Shown here piece after piece: positions 14,793 through 21,124 of a DNA stretch of 21,124 nucleotides. The position numbers and the translations under genes were made by a program. The DNA lies in NCBI GenBank assembly GCA_964608615.1, contig CAZSQG010000076.1, forward strand, positions 1 to 21,124, in the 5' to 3' direction. Every line of letters starts with the position of its first letter. Within the stretch, counting starts at the first letter, position 1. Source of the DNA: CALEUX01 sp964608615. GTDB lineage: Bacteria; Bacteroidota; Bacteroidia; Bacteroidales; Marinilabiliaceae. The notes beneath the pieces were generated by a model, which saw nothing but the letters and a program-made list of their open reading frames with translations, was not told the origin of the DNA and ran no database searches.

Positions 14793-17561
14793 ATGTTTCG
14801 AATAATCTGTTTTTTTTGTTTTATGTTGATCGTATGCACAACTGCTATAGCTCAGTCAAAAACCGATTGGCCTGAGCAGAATGTGAATACAAAACCCGGT
14901 TCACGCTGGTGGTGGATGGGGAGTGCTGTTGATGAGGTTAATCTTTCGCGAAATTTGGAGGCATATGCTCAAGCCGGGATAGGAACACTTGAAATTACGC
15001 CAATATATGGGATTAAGGGAAATGATGCCAATGAGGTGGAGTTTCTTTCAGAACGGTGGATGGAACTGTACAAACACAGCCAGAAGGAAGCTACTCGTTT
15101 GGGCTTGAAAATTGACATGAATACCGGTACAGGTTGGCCATTTGGAGGTCCATTGGTGACGGTTGAAGATGCCGCTTGTAAACTTCTGGTGGTTGAGTTT
15201 AGGTTAAAAAAAGGAGAGAAACTCACATCAAAAATAGAAATTCCTGATACTCAGCATCAAGCCAATGCAAAACTACTTCGTTTAATGGCCTTTTCTGAGA
15301 AAGGAGAATGTCGCGATTTAACATCGCTGGTAGTTAATAAAGCTTTAAATTGGAAAGCTCCAAAAGGGAAATGGCGATTAATTGCTGCTTTTTCGGGTAA
15401 CACTTTTCAAAAAGTAAAACGTGCAGCTCCCGGCGGGCAAGGCTTGGTTATGGATCATTTCTCCCCCAATGCTGTAGGTCATTACCTTAGCAGGTTTTCA
15501 AATTCTTTTAAACAATCCGGAGCTTCTGCACCAAATAATTTCTTTAATGATTCTTATGAGGTTTATGGGGCCGACTGGACACCGGCTTTGTTTGAAGAAT
15601 TTGAATTGCGCCGGGGTTATAAATTGGAAAATTATCTGCCTCAGTTTTTAAGTCCTGAACGCAATGATATAGTAGCACGAATAGTATCGGATTACCGTGA
15701 AACCTTGTCAGAACTTCTTCTTGAGAATTTTACCCGTCGTTGGACGGCATGGGCTAATCAATCGGGCAGTAAAACCCGTAATCAGGCGCACGGCTCACCC
15801 GGAAACCTGATTGATTTGTATGCTAGTGTAGATATACCTGAATGTGAAGGATTTGGTTTGTCTGAGTTTCATATACGGGGATTGAGAAAAGACTCGCTTA
15901 CCCGTCACAACGACTCCGATTTGTCGATGCTTAAATACGCTTCATCTGCGGCTCATATTGCCGGGAAACCTTATACTTCATCAGAAACCTTTACCTGGCT
16001 TACAGAGCATTTCCGTACATCATTTTCACAATGTAAACCCGATCTGGATTTGATGTTTGTATCCGGCGTAAATCACGTCTATTTTCATGGTACTACTTAT
16101 AGTCCCGCTGAGGCTTCTTGGCCCGGATGGAAGTTTTATGCCTCGGTGGATATGAGTCCAACTAATCCTTTGTGGCGCGATGCACCAGCTTTCTTTAATT
16201 ACATTTCAAGGGTTCAGTCTTTTCTTCAGATGGGAGAGCCTGATAACGATTTTTTGGTTTATATGCCGGTGTATGATCAGTGGCACGAGCAGGAAGGCCG
16301 GTTACTGATGTTCGACATTCATAAAATGGCCCAACGCGCACCGGGATTTATAAATGCAGTGCATCAGATTAATAATGCAGGATATGATGTGGACTATATT
16401 TCCGATAGTTTTATTCGATCCTCTGTTTGTGAAAATGGTAAAATTAGAACAACAGGAGGTCAGATTTATAAAGCTTTAGTTGTTCCAGGAGTGAAACTAA
16501 TGCCTGTCGATGTACTTTCCAAACTCATTGATTTTGCAAAAAATGGGGCTACCATTGTTTTTATAAATGGCTATCCCAATGATGTTCCCGGCTTTTCATC
16601 ACTTGAAAATCGTCGTAAGGAATTCAATGGACTGAAAGATTTATTACCCAAGGCTGATTTTAATAAAACCATCGTTAACCGCATGGAAGAAGGGCGAATC
16701 ATTACCGGAAGTGATTATGCTGCAACTTTAAAATCGACCGACGTATTACCTGAACAGATGAAGAGTGAATACCAATTGCAATCCATACGAAGAAAAAACG
16801 CAGACGGGCATCATTATTTCATCTCAGCCCTAAAAGAATCGGATACCGACGAATGGATCCCATTGGGTGTAAATGCCAGGTCGGCGATGTTGTTTAATCC
16901 CATTACAGGAGATAAAGGCAAAGCAAATATCAGACAATTGGATGGAAAAACTCAGGTGAAACTGCAACTTAAATCGGGTGAGTCGGTTATCTTGAAAACC
17001 TTTGATAAAGAAGTTGTTGAACATAGCGAATGGCAGTACTACAATGAAATATATAACCCGTTCGCATTAAACGACGATTGGATTTTTGATTTCGCTGAGA
17101 CTACTCCTTCAATAGCTTACAATTTTATACTTAAAAAGCTTGTACCGTGGACCGATTTGGATTTTCCTGAGTCAAGGGTAAATATGGGAACAGGTATTTA
17201 TCGCAAAACATTCAGCTTTGATAAACAAGGCGCCGATGATTGGATTCTCGATTTAGGAGATGTGCGCGAAACAGCCAGGGTTAAAATAAATGGTAGCGAT
17301 GCTATTACACTTTGGTCAGTGCCCTATCGTGCTTTTGTAGGAAAATATCTTGAAACAGGACGAAATACAATCGAAATTGAAGTTACATCGTTACCGGCTA
17401 ACCGTATAGCCGAATTGGACAGACAGGGTGTTGCGTGGCGGATTTTTAAGGAAATTAATATTGTTGATTTAAATTACAAAGAAACAGGCTATGGTCATTG
17501 GAACACTATGCCAGCCGGTTTGAATGGAACGGTTAAGTTGATCCCGGTTATGAATAAATAA
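14793..17561 (+). CDS. Secreted GH106 alpha-L-rhamnosidase
   Basis: Family 106 alpha-L-rhamnosidase, releasing terminal rhamnose from pectin oligosaccharides. The 922-residue protein has a signal peptide (MFRIICFFCFMLIVCTTAIAQ, cleavage at AIA/QS). Family marks: PGSRWWWMGSAVDEVNLSRNLEAYAQAGIGTLEI (35-68), DMNTGTGWPFGGP (108-120), ECEGFG (350-355), KPYTSSETFTWL (392-403, with E398 a candidate catalytic or metal-site glutamate) and VNHVYFHGTTYSP (426-438). The C-terminal part (about 760-922) is a jelly-roll like that of GH2 enzymes (GIYRKTFSF, LGDVRETARVKING, NTIEIEVTSLPANR). It follows rhaM on the same strand, a sensible pair: this enzyme makes rhamnose, RhaM handles its anomers. Start ATG lies four bases after a heptad array. 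Its stop codon lies in the first copy of a 26-base tandem repeat. Family is firm, linkage unknown. Confidence 0.93.
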   Translation: MFRIICFFCFMLIVCTTAIAQSKTDWPEQNVNTKPGSRWWWMGSAVDEVNLSRNLEAYAQAGIGTLEITPIYGIKGNDANEVEFLSERWMELYKHSQKEATRLGLKIDMNTGTGWPFGGPLVTVEDAACKLLVVEFRLKKGEKLTSKIEIPDTQHQANAKLLRLMAFSEKGECRDLTSLVVNKALNWKAPKGKWRLIAAFSGNTFQKVKRAAPGGQGLVMDHFSPNAVGHYLSRFSNSFKQSGASAPNNFFNDSYEVYGADWTPALFEEFELRRGYKLENYLPQFLSPERNDIVARIVSDYRETLSELLLENFTRRWTAWANQSGSKTRNQAHGSPGNLIDLYASVDIPECEGFGLSEFHIRGLRKDSLTRHNDSDLSMLKYASSAAHIAGKPYTSSETFTWLTEHFRTSFSQCKPDLDLMFVSGVNHVYFHGTTYSPAEASWPGWKFYASVDMSPTNPLWRDAPAFFNYISRVQSFLQMGEPDNDFLVYMPVYDQWHEQEGRLLMFDIHKMAQRAPGFINAVHQINNAGYDVDYISDSFIRSSVCENGKIRTTGGQIYKALVVPGVKLMPVDVLSKLIDFAKNGATIVFINGYPNDVPGFSSLENRRKEFNGLKDLLPKADFNKTIVNRMEEGRIITGSDYAATLKSTDVLPEQMKSEYQLQSIRRKNADGHHYFISALKESDTDEWIPLGVNARSAMLFNPITGDKGKANIRQLDGKTQVKLQLKSGESVILKTFDKEVVEHSEWQYYNEIYNPFALNDDWIFDFAETTPSIAYNFILKKLVPWTDLDFPESRVNMGTGIYRKTFSFDKQGADDWILDLGDVRETARVKINGSDAITLWSVPYRAFVGKYLETGRNTIEIEVTSLPANRIAELDRQGVAWRIFKEINIVDLNYKETGYGHWNTMPAGLNGTVKLIPVMNK

Positions 17562-17616
17562 TAAAAGGAGATGTACTAAATAAATAATAAAAGGAGATGT
17601 ACTAAATAAATAATAA
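17553..17616 (+). repeat. 26-base tandem repeat, about 2.5 copies, overlapping the GH106 stop
   Basis: Two full copies (from 17553 and 17579) and 12 bases of a third. Each full copy contains AATAAATAATAAAAGGAG followed by ATGTACTA, so each carries a purine-rich Shine-Dalgarno-like string, an ATG and, two codons on, TAA. The last codons and stop of GH106 (AAT AAA TAA) are the first bases of copy 1. The tandem therefore expanded from the gene's 3' end. Confidence 0.9.
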
Positions 17617-17919
17617 TGAAAAGAATCGTTACCATTCAGGAGGGTTATAATGATGATATTCATGATAAAAATTATAAACGCAAAAGAAGCAATTGATTAA
17701 TAATTAATTCTTTGCGCCCTTTGTGGTTTCCTTTACACCCTTTGCGGTAAAATTGCATCTTGTAATTATTAAGTCTGTTATAGCTTTTCAAAGTTCCTGA
17801 ATAGTTACAAATAATCATATTTACGACTTTATTGGTATTGAGTTGTTTAACAATTAATTATGAGAAATCATTGTAATACCAAAGCCATCTTAAAAAATTT
17901 GACTTAAAATAATATCAGT
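17562..17919. other. Gap between GH106 and GH2
   Basis: About 358 bases without a convincing gene. From left to right it holds the rest of the 26-base tandem, a 26-codon frame opening at 17616 and closing at 17696 (MKRIVTIQEGYND..., no recognisable family, judged chance), an inverted copy of the dispersed repeat, and an AT-rich stretch likely to carry the GH2 promoter. In that last part are an 11-base dyad, TTGTTTAACAA, at 17843-17853 and, around it, TTGGTATT at 17832 facing AATACCAA at 17875. A weak promoter-like pair, TTG at 17760 and TAGCTTTT at 17781, differs by one base from the Bacteroidota consensus. Confidence 0.5.
17700..17756 (-). repeat. Dispersed CCGCAAAG-type repeat, copy 3, inverted
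   Basis: Read on the minus strand this gives TTTTACCGCAAAGGGTG, TAAAGGAAACC, ACAAAGGGCGCAAAG and an AATTAATTA tail, which lines up over about 50 bases with the copy at 2520-2570, including the tail. It is the best match in the window to copy 1 and lies in the gap between GH106 and GH2. Confidence 0.7.
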
Positions 17920-20748
17920 ATGTTAAAACGTTTATTATCCTTAAGCCTGCTAATGAGTTTCTTCTTCTTAACGAGAGCCCAAAATACTGAGAGACTTTAT
18001 TTGTCCGGAACCGGACTTGGGAATACCATTACCTGGGACTTTTATTGTTCAGATGGTATGAACAGCAAGAAATGGAGTAAAATTGAAGTGCCGTCGCAAT
18101 GGGAGCTTCAGGGCTTTGGCGAATACACCTATGGGCGCTGGTACAAAGATAAAGGAATACAACCGTCGAAAGAAACCGGTTCCTATCGGCACACATTTTC
18201 TGTTCCAGCCGACTGGAAAGGAAAACAAGTATCCATTGTTTTTGAAGGTGTTATGACCGATACAGAGGTTTTAATAAATGGAAAACCAGCAGGGGAGAAG
18301 CATCAGGGAGGGTTTTACCGTTTTACATTTGATATTACCGATAAAATACGGTATGGTAATGAAAATAAACTTGAAGTAAATGTGGCCAAACATTCTGACA
18401 ATAAATCGGTAAATACAGCGGAACGTATGGCCGACTGGTGGCTGTTTGGTGGCATTTATCGTCCGGTATATCTTGAAGTCTTGCCTAAAACAGCCATTTC
18501 TCATGTTGCTATTGATGCTAAAGCTGATGGCTCTTTGGATGCTCATCTTGAATTATCAAAATTGGGAAAGGGTTTTTCCGTTTTAGCATCAATTGAACCA
18601 CTTACTGGTAGCGGAAAATTTAATAGTCAGTTGATAAGTTTAAAAGATGGGCTGAAACGACAACAGGTATCAGTAAAATGGGATGATGTTATTTCCTGGA
18701 ATCCTGAGAATCCGCAACTTTACACCTTGAAACTTGAGCTCGTAAATACACGGAAAGAGGTGGTACATGTTTGGCAAAACCGCATTGGATTTCGAACAGT
18801 TGATTTTCGTCCCAGAGACGGAATTTACGTTAATGGAACAAAAGTTGTTTTGAAAGGTGTTAACCGCCATTCCTTTTATCCCGATGGTGGTCGTACTACG
18901 AATCGGGAAATAAGTCGTCAGGATGTCTTATTAATGAAAGAAATGAATATGAATGCAGTACGGTTTCATTATCCGCCCGACAGTCATTTTCTGGAAATGT
19001 GCGATTCAATAGGATTGTTTGTTGTTGATGAGCTTGCCGGATGGCAAAATGAGTACGATACTAAAGTTGGTAAAAGTCTTCTGAAAGAGATGGTAACGCG
19101 TGATGTAAACCATCCGAGTATCATAATATGGAGTAATGGAAATGAAGGAGGATGGAATTATGAGCTTGATAATCTTTTTGCTGAATTTGATCCCCAGAAA
19201 CGTCATGTGATTCATGCCTGGGCCGATTTCAATGATCTAGACACTCATCATTATCCTGCTTTTCTTACCGGGGTTGCCAGGTTTACAAATGGATATAAGG
19301 TTTTTATGCCTACCGAGTTTATGCATGGAATGTATGATCAGGGTCATGGTGCCGGATTGGAAGATTTCTGGAACAATTATATTTCACATCCTCTTTTTGC
19401 CGGAGGATTTATGTGGGCTTTTGGCGATGATGCTGTTCGTCGCAGTGATAAGGGTGGTGTTCTTGACTCCGAAAAATTCAATGCACCTGACGGTATTGTG
19501 GGTCCATATCGCGAAAAAGAGGGAAGTGTCTATACTGTACGAGAGGTTTGGGCTCCTATTCAGATTAAGAAACTATATATAACGCCCTCTTTCAAGGGTG
19601 AGTTTATGGTTTCGAATAAATATCTGTACACTAATCTTGAACAATGTAGGATGGAGTACCGCTTGTATGAAACGCCTTCGCCTCTCATAGATGGCGTAAA
19701 AAGGCAGATTGCAACAGGTACAGTGAAACTTCCGGCTTTGGATCCCGACGAGACCGGTAAAGCCCGTATGGTTTTACCCGATAATTTCTTCTCAGGAGAT
19801 GTACTGGAGCTTGAAGCTTTTGATAAACTAGGACATTCCGTTTGTACCTGGAGCTGGACTGTTAATTATGCTAATGATTATCTGAAAAAACAGACTAATG
19901 GGTTGTTAGTGAATGGAAAAGCTTCTGTTAATAATCAGGGCGAGATGGTCGTACTAAGTGCTTCAGGAGTTAGTGTGGCTTTTAACAAAACTACTGGTGT
20001 TATTTCCAATGTAGAAAATAATTCGGTTGAGATTCCTTTCAATAACGGTCCTGTTGCGGTAGGAATGAAAATAAGATTTAAAGAGTTTTCAGCATTAATG
20101 GATGGTGATGATGCCCTTTTTGTAGCTAAATACCTGGGTGGGATTGATTCTATTGTATGGCGTATGAACCCGGCAGGTTTATTATCAATGGACGCCGTAA
20201 TGCTTAACCGTGCCTCTGGTGGAGGTGGATTTGATGATGCCTTTACTGATGATGAAATATTGAATTTTGGAATCACCTTTTCATTTCCTGAAGAGAATGT
20301 AACAGGAATGCGTTGGATGGGCCGCGGACCATACAGAGTATGGAAAAACCGGGTTAAAGGAACCAATTATGGCATCTGGCACAAGGATTATAACAACACC
20401 ATCACAGGAGAAAGTCTTAATGGCTTGACTTATCCCGAGTTTAAGGGTTATCATGCCAATTTATACTGGGCAACATTGGAATCAAAAACTACACCATTTA
20501 CCGTTTATTCTGAGAGCGATGGCCTGTATTTCAGGGTTTTCACCCCTCAGGAACCCGAAGGACGGCAGGATGGGAAAAACACCATGCCCGATTTTCCCGA
20601 AGGTGATATCTCTTTCCTATATGATATCCCAGCTATTCGTAGTTTTAAGCCCGTTAGTCAGCACGGACCTCAAAGCCAACCAGGAAATATCCGCATTAAA
20701 AAAGGTGACGAAGGCATCCGGATGAAACTGATGTTCGATTTTAGATGA
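17920..20748 (+). CDS. Secreted GH2 beta-galactosidase-type enzyme
   Basis: Glycoside hydrolase family 2, LacZ-like in layout, most likely cleaving beta-galactosyl side chains of RG-I. The 942-residue protein has a signal peptide (MLKRLLSLSLLMSFFFLTRAQ, cleavage at TRA/QN). Order of domains: sugar-binding jelly roll (about 35-190, SYRHTFSVP, GGIYRPVYLEV), immunoglobulin-like (about 190-295), TIM barrel (about 296-550) and a C-terminal LacZ-type beta-sandwich (about 660-942, MRWMGRGPYRVWKNR). KGVNRHSFYPDGGR (312-325) is the family signature with S in place of the usual E after RH. WSNGNEGG gives acid/base E409 and MPTEFMHG gives nucleophile E466. Full length, no disruption. It is the last gene of the rightward block seen here, 358 bases after GH106, and may have its own promoter. 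Other GH2 activities (for example beta-galacturonidase or beta-glucuronidase) remain possible. Confidence 0.92.
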   Translation: MLKRLLSLSLLMSFFFLTRAQNTERLYLSGTGLGNTITWDFYCSDGMNSKKWSKIEVPSQWELQGFGEYTYGRWYKDKGIQPSKETGSYRHTFSVPADWKGKQVSIVFEGVMTDTEVLINGKPAGEKHQGGFYRFTFDITDKIRYGNENKLEVNVAKHSDNKSVNTAERMADWWLFGGIYRPVYLEVLPKTAISHVAIDAKADGSLDAHLELSKLGKGFSVLASIEPLTGSGKFNSQLISLKDGLKRQQVSVKWDDVISWNPENPQLYTLKLELVNTRKEVVHVWQNRIGFRTVDFRPRDGIYVNGTKVVLKGVNRHSFYPDGGRTTNREISRQDVLLMKEMNMNAVRFHYPPDSHFLEMCDSIGLFVVDELAGWQNEYDTKVGKSLLKEMVTRDVNHPSIIIWSNGNEGGWNYELDNLFAEFDPQKRHVIHAWADFNDLDTHHYPAFLTGVARFTNGYKVFMPTEFMHGMYDQGHGAGLEDFWNNYISHPLFAGGFMWAFGDDAVRRSDKGGVLDSEKFNAPDGIVGPYREKEGSVYTVREVWAPIQIKKLYITPSFKGEFMVSNKYLYTNLEQCRMEYRLYETPSPLIDGVKRQIATGTVKLPALDPDETGKARMVLPDNFFSGDVLELEAFDKLGHSVCTWSWTVNYANDYLKKQTNGLLVNGKASVNNQGEMVVLSASGVSVAFNKTTGVISNVENNSVEIPFNNGPVAVGMKIRFKEFSALMDGDDALFVAKYLGGIDSIVWRMNPAGLLSMDAVMLNRASGGGGFDDAFTDDEILNFGITFSFPEENVTGMRWMGRGPYRVWKNRVKGTNYGIWHKDYNNTITGESLNGLTYPEFKGYHANLYWATLESKTTPFTVYSESDGLYFRVFTPQEPEGRQDGKNTMPDFPEGDISFLYDIPAIRSFKPVSQHGPQSQPGNIRIKKGDEGIRMKLMFDFR

Positions 20749-20884
20749 TTAAGTATTTGACTCCGGTAAACAATGAATCAGAAGTTTGTTACAGGCAGAG
20801 TAGCTAAGGATTTATTTTTCAATGATTTCCAATTTAATCCGTTGGCAAAACCTCTAAAGATAATATATTTTCTTAACGGTTAGG

Positions 20885-21087
20885 TTCTTCACTTCGTTCA
20901 GAATGACAATAAGGTTGCACGCATAAGATAGCCGAGGGTTTGAGGGGCAGGCGGAGCCCGCCCCTCAAACCCTCGGTCTCCCATAAAAAAGTTCGGTGTC
21001 ATCCAGAGTTGCCACCCAATAAATTGGGCAAAATGTGAACATGACAGGGAAAAATTATAAATCTGTCATTGGTAGCGCAGCGAAGAA
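20885..21087. repeat. Composite inverted-repeat element enclosing a GC-rich hairpin
   Basis: The outer arms, TTCTTCACTTCGTTCAGAATGACA (20885-20908; written here as two parts of the same arm, TTCTTCACTTCG and TTCAGAATGACA) and the complement-type arm at 21064-21087 (TGTCATTGGTAG, CGCAGCGAAGAA), pair imperfectly over 24 bases. Inside lie the hairpin at 20931-20977 and a further pair, TGTCAT at 20997 and ATGACA at 21041, with CCCAA/TTGGG between. Arms of the kind TTCTTC...GAATGACA are, from memory, frequent in Bacteroidota intergenic DNA. Confidence 0.65.
20931..20977. terminator. Very strong GC-rich hairpin after GH2
   Basis: Perfect 17-base arms, CCGAGGGTTTGAGGGGC (20932-20948) and its complement at 20960-20976, then one A-C mismatch, three more pairs (GGC with GCC) and a GGA loop. 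A G-T pair can extend the base. It lies 183 bases after the GH2 stop. It could terminate from both sides, but no T-run follows directly (TCTCCC, then ATAAAAAA), so a repeat element with incidental terminator activity is as likely. Confidence 0.6.
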
Positions 21088-21124
21088 TTTAATATTCAAT
21101 GAATCAGAGGCCAATTACATTGTA

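Larger units (their letters stand above)
20749..21124. other. Right-end non-coding region
   Basis: About 376 bases with no open frame of note. The first 130 bases are plain AT-rich DNA. From about 20885 the region becomes a nested set of inverted repeats, described separately. The sharp jump to high GC inside AT-rich DNA suggests a mobile or repeated genomic element rather than a gene end alone. Confidence 0.6.

Noticed and set aside
17616..17696. Small 26-codon gene after the 26-base tandem
   Set aside because: No family resemblance, no secretion signal or conserved feature, and it runs into a dispersed repeat; kept only as a note in the gap description.
19935..20366. 143-codon open frame on the minus strand inside GH2
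   Set aside because: It is antisense to a clear GH2 C-terminal domain, has no recognisable family and looks like a shadow frame.

Overview
The window is a polysaccharide utilization locus (PUL) of a Bacteroidota bacterium, and its gene set points to rhamnogalacturonan-I (RG-I) pectin. The Bacteroidota assignment rests on an adjacent SusC/SusD pair with typical features, AT-rich DNA, the lack of Shine-Dalgarno sites before most genes, and the mix of signal peptides and lipoboxes on the enzymes. The kinds of intergenic repeat present are, from memory, common in Bacteroidales. Genus cannot be read from the sequence.

Layout: two divergent gene blocks face away from a roughly 290-base control region (4951-5240). 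Leftward block, in transcription order: a lipoprotein GH105 unsaturated uronyl hydrolase, a CE12 rhamnogalacturonan acetylesterase 9 bases behind it, a short secreted protein that looks like the front domain of DUF4450 proteins, and a GH28 pectin hydrolase. Rightward block: susC, susD, a 1059-residue fusion of GH105, CE12-type SGNH esterase and a GH43-like five-bladed propeller, the L-rhamnose mutarotase gene rhaM, a GH106 alpha-L-rhamnosidase, and a GH2 beta-galactosidase-type enzyme.

How the genes could work together (inference from families): the two CE12 domains remove acetyl groups from backbone galacturonic acid; GH28 cuts the backbone or its oligosaccharides; SusCD binds and imports oligosaccharides; the two GH105 domains remove the unsaturated uronic acid left by polysaccharide lyases; GH106 releases rhamnose; GH2 trims galactose side chains; and cytoplasmic RhaM equilibrates rhamnose anomers for catabolism. 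No lyase (PL9/PL11), no rhamnose catabolic genes and no regulator (HTCS, AraC, ECF sigma) lie in the window, so the PUL probably extends beyond at least one edge.

The non-coding DNA is unusually rich in repeats. Two arrays with a 7-base period flank rhaM, one of them interrupted by a GC-richer insert. A 26-base tandem repeat overlaps the end of the GH106 gene. Three dispersed copies of a CCGCAAAG-type repeat lie in separate gaps. A strong hairpin lies between susD and the fusion gene. A GC-rich hairpin nested inside a larger imperfect inverted repeat occupies the right end. I found no tRNA, rRNA, CRISPR, transposase or phage gene.
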